Source: a virus. Taken from it: DNA of 29,420 nt. Location: positions 1-29,420 of IMG/VR virus record IMGVR_UViG_3300045135_000343; one strand, written 5' to 3'. Position numbers and translations under genes: made by a program. How positions within the stretch are numbered: position 1 is the stretch's first letter; the number at the start of each line of letters is the position of its first letter. This document shows positions 23,697 through 29,235 of the stretch, in pieces. The notes below the pieces were generated by a model. That model was not told the origin of the DNA. It saw only the letters and a program-made list of their open reading frames with translations, and made no database searches.

Positions 23697-23891
23697 ATGC
23701 AAGACATAAACCACAAGATCAAATGCGCTATGACTGACAAGTCTATGACATCCGAGCGCCTGGCTGAGGTGCTCAATGTTAGCCGGCAAACGATTCACAG
23801 ATACAGGACTGCTAAGGATTTGAAGTGGTCAACAGTGGTAAGAATCTGTGACGGGTTAGGAATAACCGTTGAAGATCTTTGTAAGTATTAA
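23697..23891 (+). CDS. Cro/CI-type HTH regulator, 64 aa
   Basis: The whole protein is one HTH_3-type domain: SERLAEVLNVSRQTIHRYR forms the two helices of the HTH, and STVVRICDGLGITVEDLCKY the following helices. AAGGAG at 23686-23691 precedes ATG. Cro-like proteins of this size bind palindromic operators as dimers. The palindrome at 22307-22330, at the head of its operon, is a candidate site. No oppositely oriented CI-type gene is seen, so it need not indicate lysogeny. Confidence 0.85.
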   Translation: MQDINHKIKCAMTDKSMTSERLAEVLNVSRQTIHRYRTAKDLKWSTVVRICDGLGITVEDLCKY

Positions 23892-23897
23892 CGAAAA

Positions 23898-23930
23898 AAG
23901 CCCCTTGATCTGGAGGGAACCAAGGGGCTT
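23898..23930. terminator. Strong 10-bp hairpin; terminator only when read on minus
   Basis: AAGCCCCTTG and CAAGGGGCTT are perfect arms with a 13-base loop containing GGAGGG. An A-run precedes it, so the U-run lies on the minus transcript. On plus only TT then GCACT follows, so it may be an RNA-stability element or processing site on the 3' end of the regulator message. Confidence 0.55.
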
Positions 23931-24287
23931 GCACTGGAGGGAGTGCGTGAGGTATCATTGAAGTGCGAAAACAATGATGAATGTAGTTTACCACACCAGT
24001 TTTACAAACAACAATCATCTGTCGCCTAGTCGAGCCTAGTTAAATAGTGCTGTCTCATGGTGCAGCCGCTCAATAAAGCCAGAATCAATCTACGACCTTT
24101 AGAGGACGGGAATAAACAGCGTTTAGTGGTGACAAGTAATGGGCAGGTTTTGGCAGCCTGATCGGAGATACCCACCGATGAAATGTTTGCTGATGACTGT
24201 AGATTGAATGGACTAAGCTGGTATTATGGTTATGGATTAGGGTCACCCTCAGTCCTCTAAATGACAACTATTGTCTAAAGGAAAGCC
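23931..24287 (+). ncRNA. Candidate structured noncoding RNA or cis-element
   Basis: This 357-base stretch has no supported gene. Visible helices are GCACT/AGTGC (23931-23946), ATCATTG/CAATGAT (23954-23978), TAAAC/GTTTA (24113-24125), CAGGTT/AGCCTG with one G-U (24144-24160) and ATCGG/CCGAT (24161-24179). Two longer pairs cross: TCAATCTAC (24085-24093) with GTAGATTGA (24199-24207), and TTTAGAGGAC (24098-24107) with GTCCTCTAAA (24252-24261). GGTGAC (24128-24133) pairs with GTCACC (24242-24247) inside the second helix. Crossing pairs imply a pseudoknot. I recognise no known RNA class. It could be an RNA, a 5' leader of the gene at 24288, or a DNA site such as an origin. Confidence 0.45.
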
Positions 24288-24461
24288 ATGAATATTTACC
24301 AGAGACTAGCCGAAAGGATGCAGGATGAAGATACAGATTATGCGAGTATCTTAATCACTGATGACGGGGTAGAAATTTACACAAGTATAAGCTTTGATGA
24401 TTTAAAGGCTTTACTTATGGAAATAATAATGTTAGAAAAAGACAACTCAATAGTTCATTGA
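24288..24461 (+). CDS. Small hypothetical protein, 57 aa
   Basis: AAAGGAAAG at 24277-24285 precedes ATG 24288. The 57 residues (IYQRLAERMQDEDTDYASIL, then GVEIYTSISFDDLKALLMEI) form a short acidic alpha/beta protein with no known motif. It follows the structured gap and is the first gene of the second half of the early operon. A GACAA-CTA-TTGTC palindrome at 24263-24275 lies just upstream of its ribosome binding site. Confidence 0.6.
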   Translation: MNIYQRLAERMQDEDTDYASILITDDGVEIYTSISFDDLKALLMEIIMLEKDNSIVH

Positions 24462-24486
24462 GTAAAACCAACCGCTGGAGGGCGAT

Positions 24487-24684
24487 ATGAACCAAGAACA
24501 ACAAATCCTAGATTACCTACGCCAAGGGAACGCAGTGACCCCGCTTGTAGCCTTAGAGAAGTTTGGCTGCATGAGGCTGGCTGCGAGGGTCTATAGACTG
24601 CGTGAGCAGGGTTTCAATATAGAGACCAGGCACAAGCGTTCTAATAACAAGGTGTACGCTGAGTACTACTTGGGGGATGAGTGA
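24487..24684 (+). CDS. Helix-turn-helix protein, HTH_39-type, 65 aa
   Basis: The sequence ILDYLRQGNAVTPLVALEKF, then GCMRLAARVYRLREQGFNI, matches the small phage winged-HTH family I know as HTH_39. A short beta-wing (ETRHKRSNNKVYAEYYL) follows. CTGGAGGG at 24474-24481 precedes the ATG by 5 bases. Such proteins often lie near replication genes. The next gene overlaps its stop (TGATG). Confidence 0.78.
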   Translation: MNQEQQILDYLRQGNAVTPLVALEKFGCMRLAARVYRLREQGFNIETRHKRSNNKVYAEYYLGDE

Positions 24685-25037
24685 TGATCTTAAACACTGG
24701 ACAGGAGTGGGAAGCAGATGAAGCAGACATTATCCAATGGCAGCGTACGTATCCTGCCGTTGATGTATTCGCCGAGATTGCAAAGATGGAGAGTTGGCTC
24801 GACGCCAATCCCAAGAAACGAAAGACTGCGCAGGGGATTAAGCGATTTATCAATTCTTGGCTGGCGCGCGCGCAGGATAGGGGTGGCTCTTCGCCGTTCA
24901 AAAGTACTGAAACAAAGTCAATACGTCAGAGATCGAATCTGGACGATCTCACGGACGTAAGCTGGCTAGAAGGTGTCATAAAAGAGAAAATGAAAGTATA
25001 CTTTACTGCTAAATACGGGACGTTTTACGATGGCTAA
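24684..25037 (+). CDS. Stand-alone C-terminal-like domain of a phage replication protein, 117 aa
   Basis: Residues 8-70 (EWEADEADIIQWQRTYPAVDV, EIAKMESWLDANPKKRKTAQ, IKRFINSWLARAQDRGG) match a module normally at the C-terminal end of phage replication initiator or helicase-loader proteins. Here it stands alone without the N-terminal DNA-binding or AAA part. ATG 24684 is preferred over GTG 24681 because GGGGG is then 6-8 bases away. The remaining residues are polar. It may work with the upstream HTH protein as a split initiator, which is inference. Confidence 0.7.
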   Translation: MILNTGQEWEADEADIIQWQRTYPAVDVFAEIAKMESWLDANPKKRKTAQGIKRFINSWLARAQDRGGSSPFKSTETKSIRQRSNLDDLTDVSWLEGVIKEKMKVYFTAKYGTFYDG

Positions 25038-25386
25038 AAGACCTAGAGCGTCAACAGCGCAGCAGATTGAGGAAATTACGAGCACTTGGTTATACAAGAC
25101 GGGCGAGGCGTTTTCTGTGAATGACATGCTTTATAAGTGCCCAACAGTTACATGTGTGGCTCGGATGAACCAGCTTATGGCTGAGATGTTGTCTATAGGC
25201 TTGGTTGATAAGGTAAGGGAGCGGGGCGTGGTAAGGTTTAAAAAACCCATGGCCAGCTTGCTAAAGCAAAGGTGGATCAGTGAAGCGGCCGAGGACTTAT
25301 GCGCTGGAAATTATGTCGGAAACCTCTCGGGAAAAACGTCTCTCGATGTTAGAGAAAGTCCCAGATCACTTGCAAGCTCTTGTTAA
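25030..25386 (+). CDS. Hypothetical early protein, 118 aa, winged-HTH-like
   Basis: The region AQQIEEITSTWLYKTGEAFS, VNDMLYKCPTVTCVARMNQL and MLSIGLVDKVRERGVVRFKKP reads as three helices plus a short hairpin, like a winged helix. It is not assigned to a family. Its last 107 bases are shared with the next ORF in another frame. Its final 20 residues look unlike a conserved protein end. It overlaps the previous gene by 8 bases. Confidence 0.6.
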   Translation: MAKRPRASTAQQIEEITSTWLYKTGEAFSVNDMLYKCPTVTCVARMNQLMAEMLSIGLVDKVRERGVVRFKKPMASLLKQRWISEAAEDLCAGNYVGNLSGKTSLDVRESPRSLASSC

Positions 25387-25468
25387 GAGGCACGTTGAAG
25401 TAGCCTATGAATTACGAAAAAGTGTGGGTAATAAGAGACAAGAAAGACGCGCCAAGGGTGGTCGGTGA
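25280..25468 (+). CDS. Overlapping small phage protein, DUF7696-like, 62 aa
   Basis: GTG 25280 (AGGTGG about 8 bases upstream) opens a frame with KRPRTYALEIMSETSREKRL, then EKVPDHLQALVKRHVEVAYE. The pattern PxxYAxxIxxxxxREKRxxxLExVPxHLQxLVKxHV resembles a small phage protein family near NinB genes. It overlaps the preceding gene by 107 bases and NinB by 62 bases, all in different frames. Its composition looks more protein-like than the tail of the preceding gene in the same DNA. Confidence 0.58.
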   Translation: MKRPRTYALEIMSETSREKRLSMLEKVPDHLQALVKRHVEVAYELRKSVGNKRQERRAKGGR

Positions 25469-25850
25469 CTTACTTAACTGGGTGGATGGGTGGGATTTTA
25501 ATCACCCTTTGGTCATTAAACCGGGAAAGTATTCCAACCCCAGGTCACTCTCTCAGAACGCCCTGGTTCACACTTGGTTCAGCGTTATGGCCAAGCACTT
25601 TTCCAAGAAGGTTGAGGTGGACGCAGAGCAAATGAAGTTACTAATGAAAAACAAATTCCTCGGCACAGAGGATGTGGTAGTTGGGAACACCGTAATTGAA
25701 GGCCAATTAAAAAGGACTTCTAAATTGACTAAGGGTGAGATGACTTACTTTATGAACCGAGTGCACGAGTGGGCAGCCGATCACGGCGTTAACTTGCCTA
25801 TCCCGGCGGACTCTGAATACATGAAGATGATGGAGTCTCAAAGGGGTTAG
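25407..25850 (+). CDS. ninB: NinB (Orf) family recombination protein
   Basis: The 147 residues include NPRSLSQNALVHTWFSVMAK, then FLGTEDVVVG, KRTSKLTKGEMTYFMNRVHE and HGVNLPIPADSEYM. These are the NinB hallmarks. Lambda NinB/Orf binds single-stranded DNA and SSB and replaces host RecFOR in recombination. The SSB-like DDIPF tip protein at 23432 is therefore a plausible partner. The start lies inside the previous small gene with only a distant AAGAGG, so translation is likely coupled. Confidence 0.87.
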   Translation: MNYEKVWVIRDKKDAPRVVGDLLNWVDGWDFNHPLVIKPGKYSNPRSLSQNALVHTWFSVMAKHFSKKVEVDAEQMKLLMKNKFLGTEDVVVGNTVIEGQLKRTSKLTKGEMTYFMNRVHEWAADHGVNLPIPADSEYMKMMESQRG

Positions 25851-25852
25851 TA

Positions 25853-27022
25853 ATGAACGAGTGGGAAGGTTATTTGCCGTTTTGTCAGAGCGAGCGGCAG
25901 AGAGAATTAATTGCTTTAAGGGCTCAAGGATTGGCAGCCGAAAAAGTTGCGGAAGTGATGGGTATCAATCGGCGCAATGTCGCTGCCATGAGCGCGAGAA
26001 TTAAAGCCAGAGCTGCGAAGCAGGGTTATTCACCTGAACACGATATGTTGCATACGGTTCCTGATAACTTCTCTGTATCTGGTACATCCACATTGTACAA
26101 AGACGGCGAGCCCGTAATGCAGTGGGTCAAATCTAAAAACGACACTGTAGCAATGTTTGAGGAAGCGCTGGAGCACTTTAAAGAGGGGCTGGTAGAAGAC
26201 GTACAGGGTAAGGCAGAACCTATCGAAAAGCCTACTAATGACAAAGACCCTAATCTAGCTGCCACCTATCTGATCGGTGACCACCACCTGGGCATGGTGG
26301 CATGGACGCCTGAAACGGGCGATGACAATTACGATATCTCCATATCCACCAAGCTATTATTTAACGCAGTTGATACCTTGTCGCAGATGAGTTCGCACGC
26401 AGATATCGGGGTTCTGATAAACCTCGGTGACATGATGCACGCCAACAACCTTAAAAACCAAACAGGCAGCCAGACGCATACCCTTGATGTAGACGGTCGA
26501 ATGGGTAAGGCAATACGAGCAGTTGGGCAGATGTACAAAAGACTTGTTACGCGAATGCTAGAAGCGCACAGCGAGGTCTGGGTGATTAACGTAAGAGGAA
26601 ATCATGACCCTGACGCCTCACTCTGGCTTAATGAAATGGTCAAGATGTATTACGAGCGCGAACCGAGAGTTAAGGTATTCGATAACTACAACAAATTCCT
26701 GCATTTTAAGTGGGGCTATAACCTAGTCGCGCTACACCACGGAGATAAGATCAATGTTCAGCGCCTTTATGAAAAGATTACAAGCAGCTTGGCAAAAGAA
26801 TGGGGTGAGTCTCGGTATCGTTTCGCCTGGACGGGTCATATACATCATAAACAAGCGCACGAGATCGGTGGTTTGCATCATGAGAGTTGGAACGTACTAC
26901 CACCGACTGACTCGTACCATTCGGAGCATCTTTACGGCTCGAGCCGAAGCATGACAACCGTTCTACTACACAAAGAGTTTGGTGAGCATTCCCGGTTCAA
27001 AGTGGGGATCGACCAGCTGTGA
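25853..27022 (+). CDS. Phage metallophosphoesterase with N-terminal HTH
   Basis: An N-terminal HTH (residues about 15-55: RELIALRAQGLAAEKVAEVM, GINRRNVAAM) is followed by a calcineurin-type metal core: D143 and H145 in GDHHLG, D193 in NLGDMMH, N250-H251-D252 in RGNHD, H295-H296, and G328-H329-x-H331 in TGHIHH. All two-metal ligands appear present, so it should hydrolyse phosphodiesters; the substrate is likely DNA or a nucleotide. The HTH suggests DNA binding. It lies between NinB and NinG, as in many lambdoid-like recombination regions of aquatic phages. Confidence 0.88.
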   Translation: MNEWEGYLPFCQSERQRELIALRAQGLAAEKVAEVMGINRRNVAAMSARIKARAAKQGYSPEHDMLHTVPDNFSVSGTSTLYKDGEPVMQWVKSKNDTVAMFEEALEHFKEGLVEDVQGKAEPIEKPTNDKDPNLAATYLIGDHHLGMVAWTPETGDDNYDISISTKLLFNAVDTLSQMSSHADIGVLINLGDMMHANNLKNQTGSQTHTLDVDGRMGKAIRAVGQMYKRLVTRMLEAHSEVWVINVRGNHDPDASLWLNEMVKMYYEREPRVKVFDNYNKFLHFKWGYNLVALHHGDKINVQRLYEKITSSLAKEWGESRYRFAWTGHIHHKQAHEIGGLHHESWNVLPPTDSYHSEHLYGSSRSMTTVLLHKEFGEHSRFKVGIDQL

Positions 27023-27276
27023 AAGTAAAATCAGACGGAAGCACAGCCAGATACTACGAACTGCCAGAGGGTGCTACGGAGCTACAGCACCTAATCAGCC
27101 ATAAGAACATGAACGCACAGATTGGTGAAATCTTCAGATCGTGCTATAGGTATAACGAAGTGGATCACAGCGATATGCTCAGGGACGCTAAGAAGATGCG
27201 GTTCTACGCTCAAGCCGAGATTGATAGATTAACCAAGGGGGGAGCAAAAAATGATAGCGATAATGATATGCGATGA
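27019..27276 (+). CDS. DUF3310-like (T7 gp1.7-type) protein, 85 aa
   Basis: GTG start overlapping the previous stop (GTGA). YYELPEGATELQHLISHKNM, IGEIFRSCYRYNEVDH and MLRDAKKMRFYAQAEIDRL match the DUF3310 pattern. T7 gp1.7, the known member, is a nucleotide kinase, but this copy is short. Catalytic ability cannot be judged. The C-terminus is polar and overlaps the next gene. Confidence 0.72.
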   Translation: MKVKSDGSTARYYELPEGATELQHLISHKNMNAQIGEIFRSCYRYNEVDHSDMLRDAKKMRFYAQAEIDRLTKGGAKNDSDNDMR

Positions 27277-27442
27277 CTGTGATGTCCAGATGCAGGAGGT
27301 CTTTACCGCATCGGAAAATTTTAAGCTCAGGGGCTGGATGTGTGAGTCCTGTTTACACTTCGCGCCAGCCATCGGTCGAGAGAGGGGGTACACAAAGGAT
27401 GACTTTGAAGAAAAAAACAAAGACGATAGCCGGGCTGGTTGA
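27251..27442 (+). CDS. Zinc-ribbon protein, 63 aa
   Basis: ATG 27251 with GGGGGGAG upstream starts a frame with CDDC at residues 7-10 and CESC at 31-34, a zinc-ribbon spacing, followed by FAPAIGRERGYTKDDFEE. It overlaps the gene before by 26 bases and NinG by 44 bases. It lies beside NinG, itself a zinc-binding protein, so it may join the same complex. Function unknown. Confidence 0.62.
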   Translation: MIAIMICDDCDVQMQEVFTASENFKLRGWMCESCLHFAPAIGRERGYTKDDFEEKNKDDSRAG

Positions 27443-27812
27443 AGACGCCGCTACCATTCTGCAACGCATTGTAAGGATGAAGGCAGCCGATGAGAGCGGA
27501 TACTGCCAGTGCGTGACTTGTGGAAAGGTAGGCCACTGGAAAGAAATGGACGGCGGTCACTACATATCTCGGACCTACACTCAGCACAAGCTACTCGAAG
27601 AGAACATCCACCCCCAGTGTAAGGGCTGCAATCGATTCGCCCACAAGATACACGATGACTACTCCAGGTACATGAGGGAGACCTACGGCGCCGAGTTTGT
27701 CGATTGGCTGTCTGATACTAAGAGGCAGACCAAGAAGTATTCGCGCCCAGAGATTGAGGACTTGATCGCCGAACTGAAGGAAAGAGAAAAAGAATTGAAA
27801 AAAAACCTATAA
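27399..27812 (+). CDS. ninG: NinG (Rap) family recombination protein
   Basis: ATG 27399 is chosen over an earlier in-frame start, because the 42 residues before it are unlike NinG and fall inside the previous gene. The 137 residues have CQCVTCGK, WKEMDGGHYISR, NIHPQCKGCNRFAHKIHDDY and a charged C-terminal coiled coil. The Cys and His pattern is a zinc-binding HNH-like fold. Lambda NinG (Rap) is a structure-specific nuclease resolving recombination intermediates. GAGGGGG at 27382-27388 lies about 10 bases upstream. Confidence 0.87.
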   Translation: MTLKKKTKTIAGLVEDAATILQRIVRMKAADESGYCQCVTCGKVGHWKEMDGGHYISRTYTQHKLLEENIHPQCKGCNRFAHKIHDDYSRYMRETYGAEFVDWLSDTKRQTKKYSRPEIEDLIAELKEREKELKKNL

Positions 27813-27828
27813 AAGGTAAACAGAAGTG

Positions 27829-27857
27829 TTGATACATATATCAGTATTTGAGATGAT
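27829..27857 (+). promoter_or_regulatory. Second early promoter candidate with a palindrome over the -35
   Basis: TTGATA (27829-27834), a 17-base spacer and GATGAT (27852-27857) form a weak sigma70-type promoter in the 90-base gap before 27903. The inverted repeat TGATA-CATA-TATCA (27830-27843) overlaps its -35 box. The arrangement copies that at 22307-22340. The rest of the gap holds no other signal except the AGAGGG ribosome binding site. Confidence 0.4.
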
Positions 27858-27902
27858 TCTCTTGTCGGGTGAGGCAACCCACTAACTGGAGAGGGAAAGA
27901 CA

Positions 27903-28052
27903 ATGAAAAAGAAACCAATGGCAGAAACCTACGAACAGATCAGAATCCGCAAGCGCAGGGAGTTTATCGAGAACGCGCTTTGGTCAATCGGCGCAGTGTT
28001 CTTTATGGTGGTCGGCGGTATCGGACTTGCTGGCGCTTGGCTGGGGTTGTAA
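27903..28052 (+). CDS. Small single-pass membrane protein, 49 aa
   Basis: AGAGGG before ATG 27903 is a good site. The first 25 residues are basic (KKKPMAETYEQIRIRKRREF), followed by one hydrophobic helix (ALWSIGAVFFMVVGGIGLAGAWLGL). The charge layout puts the N-terminus in the cytoplasm. It could act at the host membrane early in infection, but nothing further can be seen. It is the first gene behind the second promoter candidate. Confidence 0.62.
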   Translation: MKKKPMAETYEQIRIRKRREFIENALWSIGAVFFMVVGGIGLAGAWLGL

Positions 28053-28054
28053 TC

Positions 28055-28210
28055 ATGGCGAGAAATTACAAGCTAACGCCCGAGCAAGTCAAAGCCATTC
28101 GCATTAATCGATACGGCAAGACTGACAAGCAGCAGGCTAAAGAGTATGGCGTGCACAAGAATACGATTTACAGAGCGCGTCACGGCATGATCTATCAGAG
28201 TATATTCTGA
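28055..28210 (+). CDS. Small HTH protein, 51 aa
   Basis: YKLTPEQVKAIRINRYGKTD, then KQQAKEYGVHKNTIYRARHG, reads as a short HTH of the type found in phage regulatory and homing-endonuclease-associated proteins. ATG 28055 is two bases after the previous stop; an in-frame extension from 27869 lies in another gene and looks non-coding. It overlaps the methyltransferase start (TGATG), so it may regulate it. Confidence 0.65.
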   Translation: MARNYKLTPEQVKAIRINRYGKTDKQQAKEYGVHKNTIYRARHGMIYQSIF

Positions 28211-29235
28211 TGAGATATGGATCAGTGTGCAGCGGTATCGAAGCCGCAACAGTAGCATGGCACTCACTTGGTTGGGTGCCTTCTTTTTTTTCTGAGATAG
28301 AAAAGTTCCCACGCGAAGTTCTGGCTCATCATTACCCAGATGTACCTTTGCATGGCGACTTCACAACAATTGGAGAAAATCAGTATGGATCAATTGACCT
28401 TCTTGTCGGAGGAACCCCCTGTCAATCCTTCAGTATCGCAGGACTCAGAAAAGGACTGGACGATGACCGTGGTAACTTGGCACTCGAATTCATTAAACTT
28501 GCTCAACGAGAGCGCCCACGATGGGTGGTCTGGGAGAACGTGCCCGGCGTCTTGTCTAGTAACGGAGGAAAAGACTTTGGCTCCTTCCTCGGGGCGCTGG
28601 GGGAAATCGGGTATGGGTTCGCCTACCGAGTTCTTGACGCTCAATACTTCGGAGTGGCCCAAAGACGCAGACGTGTGTTTGTTGTCGGATACCTTGGAGA
28701 CTGGAGACGTGCCGCAGCGGTTTTATTTGAGCGCGAAAGCCTGCGCGGGAATCCTGCGCCGAGCAGAGAAAAGGGGGAAAAGCCTGCCCCCACAGTTACA
28801 TCAGGCCCTCCATTCAGTCGCACAGGAAATGACCGAGTAGAGTGCGATGCTTACATACCAGAAGTAGCCAGCACGCTACAGACAACAGCAAACGATTACA
28901 GCCGAGCAGACGGCTTTAATGCAATCGCCACAGCATCTTCTACGGTGGCGTATGACATGAAGCAGCACCACAACCCACAGCCAACGGACACATTTTCGCT
29001 AACGGCTGGTAATTGCAACATGGTGCGTGGGGATACTCCACTTTTACAGATGAGCCTACAAGTACGCCGCCTCACCCCAACAGAATGCGAGCGCCTACAG
29101 GGATTCCCTGACGGCTACACCAACATCAAAGACAAGTGCCCAGACGGCCCTCGATACAAGGCACTGGGCAACTCAATGGCTGTCCCAGTGATGCGGTGGA
29201 TAGGCGAACGAATACAGGAGGTCGATAAACTATGA
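28210..29235 (+). CDS. DNA cytosine C5-methyltransferase
   Basis: Motif order is complete: I (CSGIEAATVAWH, residues 7-18), IV with the catalytic cysteine C71 in GGTPCQSFS, VI ENV (109-111), VIII QRRRRVFVVG (151-160), a variable target-recognition region about 175-280, IX (RRLTPTECERLQGFP) and X (YKALGNSMAVPVMRWIG). It transfers a methyl group from SAM to cytosine C5. With no restriction enzyme nearby it is an orphan enzyme, likely protecting phage DNA. The length, 341 residues, is typical. A second open frame overlaps residues about 59-210 in +1. Confidence 0.93.
   Translation: MRYGSVCSGIEAATVAWHSLGWVPSFFSEIEKFPREVLAHHYPDVPLHGDFTTIGENQYGSIDLLVGGTPCQSFSIAGLRKGLDDDRGNLALEFIKLAQRERPRWVVWENVPGVLSSNGGKDFGSFLGALGEIGYGFAYRVLDAQYFGVAQRRRRVFVVGYLGDWRRAAAVLFERESLRGNPAPSREKGEKPAPTVTSGPPFSRTGNDRVECDAYIPEVASTLQTTANDYSRADGFNAIATASSTVAYDMKQHHNPQPTDTFSLTAGNCNMVRGDTPLLQMSLQVRRLTPTECERLQGFPDGYTNIKDKCPDGPRYKALGNSMAVPVMRWIGERIQEVDKL
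28385..28840 (+). CDS. Nested ORF in the +1 frame of the methyltransferase, 151 aa
   Basis: ATG 28385, with GGAGA at 28372-28376 eight bases upstream, opens 151 codons entirely inside the methyltransferase gene. It starts MDQLTFLSEEPPVNPSVSQD and later has DGWSGRTCPASCLVTEE, PSSGRWGKSGMGSPTEFLTL, ETGDVPQRFYLSAKACAGIL and RRAEKRGKSLPPQL. I recall similar sequences annotated as separate phage or prophage proteins near C5 methyltransferases, which suggests a conserved dual-coding pair. It could also be a by-product of conserved methyltransferase motifs. Nothing in the sequence indicates its activity. Confidence 0.5.
   Translation: MDQLTFLSEEPPVNPSVSQDSEKDWTMTVVTWHSNSLNLLNESAHDGWSGRTCPASCLVTEEKTLAPSSGRWGKSGMGSPTEFLTLNTSEWPKDADVCLLSDTLETGDVPQRFYLSAKACAGILRRAEKRGKSLPPQLHQALHSVAQEMTE

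Noticed and set aside
24001-24060. Direct repeat GCCTAGT twice as an attachment site or iteron
   Set aside because: Only two 7-base copies, and no integrase or tRNA nearby.
24085-24267. Minus-strand 60-codon ORF in the gene-free region
   Set aside because: No ribosome site or motif, and the same bases form long complementary helices. Chance ORF.
27869-28054. N-terminal extension upstream of the 28055 HTH gene
   Set aside because: It overlaps the membrane protein gene in another frame, is Arg-rich and has no motif. ATG 28055 gives a complete HTH.
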